From contig WUUP01000004.1 in assembly GCA_009833045.1 (NCBI GenBank), positions 310,001 through 374,000 of the forward strand: 64,000 nucleotides of DNA, given 5' to 3'. The notes beneath the pieces are model-generated. The model had not been told where the DNA came from. It was given only the letters and a program-made list of their open reading frames with translations, and made no database searches. The DNA comes from Saprospirales bacterium GYS_P2D. GTDB lineage: Bacteria; Bacteroidota; Bacteroidia; Chitinophagales; Saprospiraceae. Positions 46,040 through 53,915 of the stretch are shown here, piece after piece. Both the position numbers and the translations under genes were made by a program. Numbering within the stretch: the stretch's first letter is position 1; each line of letters opens with the position of its first letter.

Positions 46040-46516
46040 TCAGGATCCTTGTGACTGAGTGATCTTGACACACTCTATCGCCAGGACTATGCCGAGGACG
46101 AATAGATCGTCCTGATCGGGCAGTATGGCTACCGTATAGTGAGGCCGGAGCATAGACTGGGCGGTGATTTTGGCTATGCTTTGCTCTCCGCTGTATAGTT
46201 CATAGTTTGATCCCCAAAAATTAGTGGTGACGTGATACTCACCAGCGACAGTATCGATCTCCAGTTTTCCTTTCAGCGGTTTGCTGAAGACTTGTGCTCG
46301 CCGTTCATCTCCGACAAAGATGTCGTATCGTGATCTCCATATCGTAGAGACTCGCTCGATTCTTAGCAGTTCTGATTCCTCTTGGTCCAGCATTTTCATT
46401 TTGAGACCCCAAAAAGAGTATTTCTTGGCCTTATAGATGATCTCTTTGCCAGATTTGATCTCGTATGTTTTAGAGAATACGCCCCTGCGGTCGATGGTAT
46501 ATGTACTGATATCCAT
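46040..46516 (-). CDS. LURP-one-related / tubby-like protein
   Basis: 158 residues, predicted all beta. The order of strands (YEIKSGKEIIYKAKKYSFWGLKMKMLDQEESELLRIER ... YDIFVGDERRAQVFSKPLKGKLEI ... NYELYSGEQSIAKITAQ ... YTVAILPDQDDLFVLGIVLAIECV) matches the LOR/scramblase-like fold. No signal peptide. Role unknown; the family may bind lipids. Confidence 0.65.
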   Translation of the reverse strand: MDISTYTIDRRGVFSKTYEIKSGKEIIYKAKKYSFWGLKMKMLDQEESELLRIERVSTIWRSRYDIFVGDERRAQVFSKPLKGKLEIDTVAGEYHVTTNFWGSNYELYSGEQSIAKITAQSMLRPHYTVAILPDQDDLFVLGIVLAIECVKITQSQGS

Positions 46517-46610
46517 AGTGAGTAGTAAGATATGATCTTTGCCTGAGTAGGACTACTTTTATCGATGAGCATTAAGTCTCAGACGACTCGAGGTCAATAT
46601 GATTGTGGTT

Positions 46611-47396
46611 TTATATTAGATTATTTTTTAATATGAATGAAGCTATATCCTCTGCCCAAAGTCTATAGGTCAGCCCAGAGGGATGCACGCCGTCGCTAAA
46701 GAAATCAGCACGATCTACACTTGACACCCGGTCACCCCAAGTCGCTAAGCTGATGATCTCATCTCTATAATAGCAGTCCTCGTATAGCTCCACGATACGT
46801 CCGAGCTCCCTGCCAAATATCTCTACCATACCACCCAATGCAAACTGCATGCTCCAGCTGAATGCAGGAAACTCTCGGATCGGAGGCATCTGAGCGAAGA
46901 CCATAGGAGTCTGTGGATATCGATGACGCAGATGTGAGAGTAGGCGATGTAGCTCAGCGGTCCAGCGATATATCGTACTGAGATCAAAGGCATCATTAGC
47001 ACCTATACCTATGACGATGATAGCTGGAGGTGTAGGAGCTAAGAGAGGGATGATTTCCTCATTGAGCTGGCGAGTATTGTAGCCAGTGCGAGCGTATACC
47101 TCATAGGTGACTCGGGTAGCGAGTGACTGACTGAGGCTCGATGTCAGATAGCCTGCGAATCCCGCATGATGGCTCGATACTCCGACACCAGACATGGTAC
47201 TTTCTCCGATGATCCAGACTTTTTTCGCAGCTTGATTACTACCGTACGCTCCAGTAGTATCTGCCGCTTCGGGGAGAGTCGGTATTTCTTTTTTCGCTCG
47301 ACGAGCATCTCGATATAGTAGAGGGAGGATAGCTATGCATCTCAGTATATGAGACCAGTATTCGATACGCCCCTGTAGACTCGGTTTTGGGCTCAT
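46611..47396 (-). CDS. SGNH/GDSL-type hydrolase
   Basis: 261 residues. Block I KVWIIGESTMSGVGV (Ser nucleophile in GEST), block III IGIGANDAFD, and block V DGVHPSGLTYRLWA with the Asp/His pair. The family covers esterases, lipases and O-deacetylases; substrate unknown. A short N-terminal hydrophobic stretch may anchor it. It overlaps the upstream acetyltransferase gene by 4 bp (ATGA), so they are coupled. Confidence 0.85.
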   Translation of the reverse strand: MSPKPSLQGRIEYWSHILRCIAILPLLYRDARRAKKEIPTLPEAADTTGAYGSNQAAKKVWIIGESTMSGVGVSSHHAGFAGYLTSSLSQSLATRVTYEVYARTGYNTRQLNEEIIPLLAPTPPAIIVIGIGANDAFDLSTIYRWTAELHRLLSHLRHRYPQTPMVFAQMPPIREFPAFSWSMQFALGGMVEIFGRELGRIVELYEDCYYRDEIISLATWGDRVSSVDRADFFSDGVHPSGLTYRLWAEDIASFILKNNLI

Positions 47397-47815
47397 CGGC
47401 TTATGATTTTCTCCATGATGACATAGTCTCTGCCTCCACGAGTGAACCGCTCCCCGGTCTCCACTAATCCAAATCTATGGTAATATCCCGTCCGCTCGAC
47501 ACGAGCATTGCACCAGATACGCTGTACACCTGAGTCGATGAGCTGAGTCAGTAGAGTAGTGAGTAGTCTACTGCCGAGTCCACGGCCCTGATAGTCGGGT
47601 AGTGTGGCAAACTTCCTAAACTGTGCTGTCTCTCCATCTATGAATGCGGAGATCACTGAGACTATTCGATCGCCCTCATATAGACCCAGATGCAGGCCCT
47701 CGGCATCTTGCTCGAGCTGTACATAAGATGGAGATCGGTCGGGCCACATAGCGACATGGCGGATCGGCCATGTCTCAGCCGCAGTGATAGTGGTGATATG
47801 GATAGTGTCGGGCAT
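47393..47815 (-). CDS. GNAT-family N-acetyltransferase
   Basis: 140 residues. Acetyl-CoA-binding motif ATLPDYQGRGLGSRLLTTLLTQLIDSG and the C-terminal NARVERTGYYHRFGLVETGERF typical of GNAT enzymes. Substrate unknown. First gene of the pair with the SGNH hydrolase; it starts about 30 bp from repeat R1. Confidence 0.85.
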   Translation of the reverse strand: MPDTIHITTITAAETWPIRHVAMWPDRSPSYVQLEQDAEGLHLGLYEGDRIVSVISAFIDGETAQFRKFATLPDYQGRGLGSRLLTTLLTQLIDSGVQRIWCNARVERTGYYHRFGLVETGERFTRGGRDYVIMEKIISR

Positions 47816-47844
47816 CGCCCAAAGGTAGGTAGCTAAAACAAAAA

Positions 47845-48035
47845 ATGGTATTCAGAACTTTTTCTGGATACCATTTTTTAAACCTTAACATTATCAAATT
47901 ATTTAGACCCCTTTGTCTAATTCTGCCTTAAAGATGCATCGTATACAGGGTTTATGAGCTCGCATTTCGGATTTTGGTAGCTTCTCCTCGATTTTTGGGT
48001 TTCTCTCTTCGATACTTGGTATTGGCTGTGGCCAA
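47845..48035. repeat. Repeat R1 with covarying hairpin
   Basis: Hairpin at 47845-47874 (13-bp stem ATGGTATTCAGAA/TTCTGGATACCAT, loop CTTT) flanked by A and T runs, so it can terminate transcription in both directions. A second small hairpin TTAGAC/GTCTAA spans 47903-47920, and the GGATTTTGGTAG-type block follows. The most diverged of four copies; stem changes are compensated. Confidence 0.8.
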
Positions 48036-48050
48036 TGGACTAAAAAGAAA

Positions 48051-48235
48051 ATGGTGTTCAGGACTTTTCCAGAACACCATTTTTGTAACCTTAAAAATTC
48101 AACTTTTTAGACCCTCACGTCTAAATCTGTCATGAAATTCTTGGTTTTTGTCGTCTCGCTCATAGGGGTTTCGGCTTTTGGTAGATATATCAGGATTTTT
48201 GGATATGTTCTTTCCATCTTCGGTTTTTAGTGGTG
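48051..48235. repeat. Repeat R2 with covarying hairpin
   Basis: Hairpin at 48051-48080 (stem ATGGTGTTCAGGA/TCCAGAACACCAT with one A-A mismatch), second hairpin TTAGAC/GTCTAA at 48107-48124, then ATAGGGGTTTCGGC and TTTTGGTAG. The short minus-strand frame across it is not credible as a gene. Confidence 0.85.
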
Positions 48236-48399
48236 TCGTGTGATTTACGTTTTGCTTTGGGTAGGGTGCTGTGAGCTGTAATGTGTGGATGATACCATGA
48301 GTCATTAGCCCAGATCTCGATTATCCCATAGCAGGGTGAGAGGCACTATACTTGGCAGCATGAGTAGTAGAGAAAAGTACGATCTTGTCTAAAATAAAA

Positions 48400-48660
48400 A
48401 TGGTGTTCGAGACTTTTCTCGGACACCATTTTTTGTAACCTTAAAATTATTCGACTATTAGACCCTTCCGTCTAAATTCTGATATAAAAATGTGGCCTTT
48501 TGTCGGATTCGGAATAGGGGTTTCGGAGTTTGGTAGGATTCTCCCGATTTTCGGTAGGTGTCTGCAGATTATTGATTTTCGATCTGGAAGAGACCATGGA
48601 TTTGAGCACCGATGGATGCGTAGGGCAGGAGTCCACATGTAGGTGCAGCATACGTTGCAC
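48400..48660. repeat. Repeat R3 with integrase-arm remnant
   Basis: Hairpin at 48400-48429 identical to that of R4, second hairpin at 48458-48475, then ATAGGGGTTTCGGAGTTTGG. Beyond the core, reading the minus strand from about 48655 to 48569 gives a stretch ending PYASIGAQIHGLFQIENQ and a stop, similar to the last 26 residues of the integrase-like fragment at 52074 (PCASIADELHDICLIENL). R3 and R4 thus share more than the hairpin block. Confidence 0.8.
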
Positions 48661-48672
48661 GGGGTCATAGTT

Positions 48673-49185
48673 TTACCATGGCAAGCCTTTTATTTCAATT
48701 TTTTGCGGTTTTAATTTCTTCTCCTTTGACAATAGCATTGTATTCGCTTTCCAGAGCTTTACTCCGCTTGATTGTTCAAAATATACTGGGCAATCTACCT
48801 TATACCAGTTTAGCCTCTCATAGAATGGAATCAAATTATCCGCACATAATAGCACTCCCAAATCACAATTCAGCTCGTCAAAAATTAAATATTCTGTATC
48901 TTACAATGCTTTTGAGGAGTAGCCATTTCCTCGAAAGGCTTTTGGAGTAATCACATTGTTTATTCCTCCAACTTTTACTAATTTATCGTCAATGAGAATT
49001 TCAGATTCAACAATGTTGTAAAAGGTAGCGATCATATTGTTTTCATAATAAATGATCGTCCAATCAGGTGTGGCCCATTCCGTTTCATTTACTATTGGAA
49101 TATGACCGAACTCTCCGTTGATAATGGAGTTCAGCGTATCTTTTGTCGGATCTGATAAGTCTGAATACTTGTTTATTTTAATCAT
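48673..49185 (-). pseudogene. GNAT acetyltransferase gene with in-frame stop
   Basis: 171 codons counting through one internal TAA at about 48901-48903. Before the stop: VGGINNVITPKAFRGNGYSSKAL (acetyl-CoA-binding region); after it, in the same frame: DTEYLIFDELNCDLGVLLCADNLIPFYERLNWYKVDCPVYF, the usual GNAT C-terminus. So one nonsense mutation splits it. It is very AT-rich and lies between repeat R3 and the AAA/DUF4435 module. Confidence 0.75.
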
Positions 49186-49320
49186 TGGTTTTTTTAATCG
49201 ATTGTTTACGCTCCTGCTATCTTAAGTCTGTTTACGCTGATCGAATGTCTGAGACATCGGAATAATATGATGTTGGTACATGAGCAATAGTGATTTGAAG
49301 TTATAAACTTTAGATAGGGA

Positions 49321-49370
49321 TGTGAGAGGCGCACCGTGGGCTTTAATGCTCACGGCCGTCTACTCGATTA
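49321..49370 (+). mobile_element. 50-bp copy of the group II intron 3' terminus
   Basis: Identical to 318-367, i.e. the last base of domain V, all of domain VI (hairpin CCGTGGGC/GCTCACGG) and the 3' end. Domain V proper and everything upstream are missing. It ends 12 bp before the stop codon of the DUF4435 gene. A 5'-truncated retrohoming product is the simplest explanation. Confidence 0.85.
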
Positions 49371-49382
49371 CGGCTTGTAATC

Positions 49383-50237
49383 CTAACTTAGCAATTTTCT
49401 GTAATGCTCTTTAATTTCTTTTGGTAAGTGAATGTTGAATTGGCTCATTACCATGCTTCTCACAATTTCGCTACTTACTTTACCCATCCCGAGTATTGTT
49501 AAAAAATGATGTACTATATGCCTACAAAAATCACCAAATAAATGTCCATAACAATGTTTTTCTGTGGTAATTGATTTTCGACTACCATATCCATACAATG
49601 TGCTTTTCTTTAATCCTTGATCATTAATTAAAGTATCAATTACGATCGTTTTGATAGAAGGTCTATTTTTCGGGTTGCACTCAATACATCTCATATGTCC
49701 ATTTCGAGGAAAAAAAGATCGGCCTTTACTAAATTGATATCCATCTGCGTAAACACCAATTTTCACTTCTTTTACAAAGCTATTAAATGTCTCCTCTATC
49801 ATTTGATAGTCAAAAGGTACGTGGCAAAGTTTAGATAGTAAATCTTTGATTAGATCACTGTTCCATGCATCATTTTCCCAACTATAGCCAAAGGTGTATA
49901 GTATATTTTTGTGTTTTATCAAATTGCCATTTACCTCATCAAATTCTTTGTCCATTGCAGCATAAACAGTGGCGATACTATTGTCAATAATATCAACGGC
50001 TATTTCTTTTATTGTAGTTTTTGAACCTACTGCCTTAAATTTGATACTTTTGTCAGGCATATAGTCTTCAAATATTTTTTTCCAAAACGCTACATCTATT
50101 GAATGTCTTGAGAATAAATTATTATCTACTTCCTGCTTTGTAAAGTTGTTAGATCCTCCTTCTACAAACACTATTAAGTCTACACCATGAAATAGGTGTT
50201 GATTTGCAATTCCCGAGCTTGTTCTTTTAAAAGCCAT
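49383..50237 (-). CDS. DUF4435 (Toprim-like) protein, AriB-like effector of a PARIS-type system
   Basis: 284 residues from the ATG at 50237, which overlaps the stop of the upstream ATPase gene (TAATG); the longer frame to 50324 lies within that gene. The motifs VDLIVFVEGGSN (Glu26 of a Toprim-like core), AAMDKEFDE (acidic cluster, about 94-101) and ILYTFGYSWEND are the DUF4435 signature. In PARIS systems the DUF4435 protein AriB is a nuclease held by the ATPase AriA and released when a phage anti-restriction protein is detected. A single CxxC (CIECNPKNRPS) near 215 is an extra feature. Identification as PARIS, not another ATPase-DUF4435 system, is inference. Confidence 0.75.
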   Translation of the reverse strand: MAFKRTSSGIANQHLFHGVDLIVFVEGGSNNFTKQEVDNNLFSRHSIDVAFWKKIFEDYMPDKSIKFKAVGSKTTIKEIAVDIIDNSIATVYAAMDKEFDEVNGNLIKHKNILYTFGYSWENDAWNSDLIKDLLSKLCHVPFDYQMIEETFNSFVKEVKIGVYADGYQFSKGRSFFPRNGHMRCIECNPKNRPSIKTIVIDTLINDQGLKKSTLYGYGSRKSITTEKHCYGHLFGDFCRHIVHHFLTILGMGKVSSEIVRSMVMSQFNIHLPKEIKEHYRKLLS

Positions 50238-51517
50238 TATGAAATTGCTTTTTCTATCTGAATAACAGAATTTGAGTAATGGCTCACCACGTCTGGTGAA
50301 TGCGTTGCAAAAATTATCTGACAATTGGGATTCAATGATTTAAGACTATCAACTAGCTTTTCTTGCCATTCAATGTGCAGAGAAAGTTCAGGTTCATCAG
50401 CAATAAATATATGTGGTTCTGATTGCTGTAAAAGCGTTTCACCCATAAGAATAACCAGCTGTTTTTCTCCGGATGACAAATCTTTAAGCTCTAATATTTT
50501 CCCACTTTGCGTTTGAACAAGCAATTCGTTCTTGTCATTGAACTTCAATTTCTTTCTTTGAAGAAGACTATTGATTACGTCAATAAATGTATCTCGGTAC
50601 TTATAGATTTCTTTTCTCATACCAACAAGCTTGTTCCACTCTTCAACCACTCCATGAATTCTCCTGGTTCCAAGAAGATACTCAGCTTCTTTGAAGGAAA
50701 TTTGATCTTTTCCTAATGACTTCTGATATTCCTTGAAAAACTGATCAAGTTTTTGCTTGTATTCCGTTTCCTGTATGTTAAAAAGTTTATAAATTTCAAC
50801 CAGAGAATTTTGCTCTTTCACGTGATCAACGGATTGTAAAGTTTGAAATAATTGCTCTTTCTCTTGTACAGAAATAAGAGACAAGAAAATGAATTTCTGA
50901 AATTTGTCCGTTTCTTCGTCGGCAAGGTTTTTCAATTGTGATAGGTATCGAAGTAATTGAGAGGAAAAATCGCTAATTTTTTGATCAACCAATGATTCAT
51001 GTGATCTTTCATCACGACGTCTTATTGATGCTCTGAATCGGTGTACTGACAACCAGCTTATATTTAATAATTCATTTAGATGAAAATGTAAAGTTTTCCT
51101 AACTTTTGGATCATGACGTAGCCAAAATCTATGTTGAAATTCATCGCTTGGGTGTCTATATAATCTCTCTTCTTCTAAATCATCAAGATAAATTTCGAAT
51201 GGTTCCTCAGAAGAACTTGTAATTACTTTAAAGTGAATTCTATAGTAAGGTGTATTCTTATCAGATATCTTGGTAACTTCAATTTTAGGTTTTCTTCGTT
51301 TGTCGTGTTTGTTTTTGAACGATATAGAAATTTTTTCAAATTCAACTCTGTCTAATGTCTGAAAATCAGCTGTAAGAGTTGCAGCTATTAAATTTATTAT
51401 TGTTGTTTTGCCTGATCCATTAACACCTATCAAGAAATTCTCGCTTTCATTAAAAGTTAGGGTGACAGATTTATCTCCCCAAAAGTTTTCTATTTCAACA
51501 CTTTCTATGTAATTCAT
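50237..51517 (-). CDS. AAA/ABC-type ATPase, AriA-like
   Basis: 426 residues. Walker A GVNGSGKTT (31-39), a long coiled-coil-like insertion (about 190-290), signature LSSGEKQLVILMGE, Walker B HIFIADEPELSLH and switch IFATHSPD: the SMC-like AAA15/AAA21 group used by many defence systems (PARIS, OLD, Septu). It precedes the DUF4435 gene with a one-base overlap. Both genes are AT-rich compared with the flanking chromosome, consistent with horizontal acquisition. Confidence 0.85.
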   Translation of the reverse strand: MNYIESVEIENFWGDKSVTLTFNESENFLIGVNGSGKTTIINLIAATLTADFQTLDRVEFEKISISFKNKHDKRRKPKIEVTKISDKNTPYYRIHFKVITSSSEEPFEIYLDDLEEERLYRHPSDEFQHRFWLRHDPKVRKTLHFHLNELLNISWLSVHRFRASIRRRDERSHESLVDQKISDFSSQLLRYLSQLKNLADEETDKFQKFIFLSLISVQEKEQLFQTLQSVDHVKEQNSLVEIYKLFNIQETEYKQKLDQFFKEYQKSLGKDQISFKEAEYLLGTRRIHGVVEEWNKLVGMRKEIYKYRDTFIDVINSLLQRKKLKFNDKNELLVQTQSGKILELKDLSSGEKQLVILMGETLLQQSEPHIFIADEPELSLHIEWQEKLVDSLKSLNPNCQIIFATHSPDVVSHYSNSVIQIEKAIS

Positions 51518-51906
51518 TCAATATATTTTATGAACACTAACTCGTATAAGTCTGATCAAAAACCCGTTTATGATCTACTTTTCATTACCCTTATAGGATT
51601 GATGCGCTCGAAAGATAAGTAGTAAAAATAGGGTATCAAAAAGGATTAAGTAAAATCAAGTAGATTTACTGAGGTGGCAGATGGCTCATTGCCTGGGTTT
51701 GGTGTATGAAGTGCGTCCTTCTGAGTGATAGCTAAGGCTTCTTTGTGCGGTGTAATGGATAGGATAGGCTATAAGGATCTGTTATTGATTCTCCCGATCT
51801 ACGCAAAACAGAATTTTGCCACACACCACATCGTAGGCGCAGCCTACTCAGAACGTGTAGTATACGGACTTGTCTGCTTTGCTGATCGAGGGTCTTAGAA
51901 GAAAAA

Positions 51907-52073
51907 ATGGTGTTCGAGACTTTTCTCGGACACCATTTTTTGTAACCTTAATTATTCGACTATTAGACCCTTTCGTCTAAATTCTGATGTAAAAATGTGG
52001 CCTTTTGTCGGTAGAAGAATAGGGGTTTCGGAGTTTGGTTGGATTTGTCCTGTTTTTGGTATGGATCTACGGA
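51907..52073. repeat. Repeat R4 with hairpin
   Basis: Hairpin at 51907-51936 (stem ATGGTGTTCGAGA/TCTCGGACACCAT, loop CTTT) between A and T runs, second hairpin at 51963-51980, then ATAGGGGTTTCGGAG. It joins directly to the integrase-like fragment gene that ends at 52074. The remaining part of 51518-51906 holds no gene or repeat that I can recognise. Confidence 0.85.
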
Positions 52074-52325
52074 TTATAGATTTTCGATCAGGCAGATATC
52101 ATGTAGTTCATCTGCTATTGAGGCACAGGGCATGAGATCGATAGCGGCCCTCAGGTGTGCTGCAGTGTAGGGGAGATGCCAGCATCTCATCGTCTTGCTA
52201 TATCTGCGGTCAGGTAGATCTTTGATCACAGCGATGATAGCCGGATCATAGGGACTGCGGATAGCGATACGTAGATCACCACGATGTATCACACGATATA
52301 GCGATATGTCATGGCTCCAGATCAC
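52074..52325 (-). CDS. Integrase N-terminal (arm-binding-like) domain fragment
   Basis: 83 residues. The middle, HRGDLRIAIRSPYDPAIIAVIKDLPDRRYSKTMRCWHLPYT, resembles the N-terminal domain of Bacteroidota tyrosine recombinases (pattern FPYDxxLIxxIKxLPGARWSKTxxCWYVPYT), but core-binding and catalytic domains are absent. Its start overlaps the decarboxylase stop by 4 bp (ATGA), so it could be translated. It ends at the edge of repeat R4, and a decayed copy of its C-terminus adjoins R3. Either a relic or a small free-standing protein. Confidence 0.5.
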   Translation of the reverse strand: MIWSHDISLYRVIHRGDLRIAIRSPYDPAIIAVIKDLPDRRYSKTMRCWHLPYTAAHLRAAIDLMPCASIADELHDICLIENL

Positions 52326-53818
52326 TGCTGTTGTTGCGGAGTATTACCCATGTATTCTTCGCCCAGCGATACAGTGGCATGAGCCAGCTCAGTGAAGTCA
52401 CTCATGAGGCTGCGATGATTAGCGATGGCGACACGGAGGCAGTAGCTGCCTCGTAGGGTAGTGTATGAGGGGATCGCTATACCTCTGACATGTAGCTCTG
52501 CGAGGATGTACTGATTGATATCATTGAGCTGATCGAGGGTGAGGCCTCCGGGATTATAGCGATAGCAGACGATGTCCAGCCCGACCGGGGCCATGAGCTG
52601 CAGTGACTGATGCTGATGGATGAGCTCACCCAGATAGTGAGCTTGGCGGATATTTTGAGAGATCAGACGACCGTATTTGTCGATGCCTTGCTCTTTGATA
52701 GACATCCATATTTTGAGTGCATTGAGACGTCGGGATAGCTGTAGACCATACTCGCTATACCAGTGCTTACCAGATGCCAGCCCCCGTTTGTTTTCTTGGA
52801 GATACTCCGCTGATACGACGAATGTGTCTCGATGTACCTGTCGATTTCTGACGAGTACGCAGCCCGCTTCAAATGGGATGTGCAGCCACTTGTGCAGATC
52901 CAGGGCTACAGAGTCAGATCGCTCGATACCCGTGAGCTGTGGTCTGGCTATATCGGAGGTCATAGCGATAGCCCCGATAGCTCCATCGACATGATACCAG
53001 AGACCCTCGTCCTCACAGATGTCTGCAATAGCATGGAGATCATCGATGGCTCCAGTATTGACTGTGCCAGCGCTCGCTATGACGCAGATAGGATGCAGAC
53101 CGGCTGCTTTGTCAGCTTGGATTTGTGCCTTTAGGGCATTGAGGTCCATCGTGTAGTCCTCATTGACTGGGATTTTGCGGAAGTGCTCCCTACCGATACC
53201 GAGTAGTTCTATTGCTTTTTGATTACAGTTGTGCACTTCGGTGGAGCCATAGACACAGAGCTGGCGTCCTCCGGCCAGTATTCCTTTTTGGCGGATGTCA
53301 TAGCCACATCGATGATGTCGAGCGGTAGCGAGGCCTACATAGTTGGCCATAGAGCCACCGGACACTATCATCCCACTGGCTGTATCGGGATAGCCGATGA
53401 TGTCAGTCATCCATGAGATGACTTGGTCTTCGATATGTTGGCCTACATGATTGCCCGCACCTGCATTACTATTAGTGATGGCGGTGAGATAGTCAGCCAT
53501 GGCGCCCATCATGCTGCCATTGCCCATGTACCATGCCCAAAATTTTGGGTGATTATTCCCCATGATGTAGGGCTGTACTTGCTCCAGATAGTCTTGGTAG
53601 GTCGCCTGTGATCCGATGCCGCTGCGAGGCGGAGTAGCCTTAGCGAATGCTGCCCGTTCATTATCTCCCATGGGAGTCCATGGGGCCTGGCCTCGGAGGT
53701 CCTGCATGTAGTCGATAGAGTCATCGATCATCTGGTGGAGTAGGGCTCGCATCTGCTCCCAGTCTTGCGGATCGAGGGTCTCTTCTCTATGATCTATCGG
53801 CTGTATAGGTGTGCTCAT
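52322..53818 (-). CDS. PLP-dependent group II decarboxylase
   Basis: 498 residues. Conserved blocks HPKFWAWYMGNGSMMGAMADYLTAITNSNAGAG, GMIVSGGSMANYVGLATAR, VIASAGTVNTGAIDDL, WYHVDGAIGAI and DLHKWLHIPFEAGCVLVR, where Lys binds pyridoxal phosphate and His precedes it. Closest in pattern to aromatic-L-amino-acid/tyrosine decarboxylases. Substrate cannot be fixed. The C-terminus ends in QQQQ. Confidence 0.87.
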   Translation of the reverse strand: MSTPIQPIDHREETLDPQDWEQMRALLHQMIDDSIDYMQDLRGQAPWTPMGDNERAAFAKATPPRSGIGSQATYQDYLEQVQPYIMGNNHPKFWAWYMGNGSMMGAMADYLTAITNSNAGAGNHVGQHIEDQVISWMTDIIGYPDTASGMIVSGGSMANYVGLATARHHRCGYDIRQKGILAGGRQLCVYGSTEVHNCNQKAIELLGIGREHFRKIPVNEDYTMDLNALKAQIQADKAAGLHPICVIASAGTVNTGAIDDLHAIADICEDEGLWYHVDGAIGAIAMTSDIARPQLTGIERSDSVALDLHKWLHIPFEAGCVLVRNRQVHRDTFVVSAEYLQENKRGLASGKHWYSEYGLQLSRRLNALKIWMSIKEQGIDKYGRLISQNIRQAHYLGELIHQHQSLQLMAPVGLDIVCYRYNPGGLTLDQLNDINQYILAELHVRGIAIPSYTTLRGSYCLRVAIANHRSLMSDFTELAHATVSLGEEYMGNTPQQQQ

Positions 53819-53870
53819 GTCTCAAGTATTGATATAGTATCAGATAGCAATGTAAGTATCTAAAATGAAA

Positions 53871-53894
53871 AAGGCCCAGATCACTCTGAGCCTT
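53871..53894 (-). terminator. Rho-independent terminator after the desaturase gene
   Basis: On the minus strand AAGGC/GCCTT and TCAGA/TCTGG arms form an interrupted stem, followed by TTTTTCATTTT. It ends the desaturase transcript ahead of the decarboxylase gene. Confidence 0.65.
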
Positions 53895-53915
53895 ATTTCC
53901 TTGTTTTTCATACGA

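Noticed and set aside
48099-48305. 68-codon minus-strand ORF across repeat R2
   Set aside because: Conservation between repeats is at DNA-structure level (hairpins) with stops in all frames in other copies; not a conserved protein.
48447-48668. 73-codon minus-strand ORF across repeat R3
   Set aside because: Same reason; the relevant coding relic is in another frame (ending QIENQ).
47845-52073. R1-R4 as integron attC sites
   Set aside because: The RYYYAAC and GTTRRRY core boxes are not at the ends of the hairpin, and no integron integrase with its extra domain is present in the window.
47845-52073. R1-R4 as a CRISPR array
   Set aside because: Repeats are about 190 bp, irregularly spaced over 4 kb and lack uniform spacers or cas genes.
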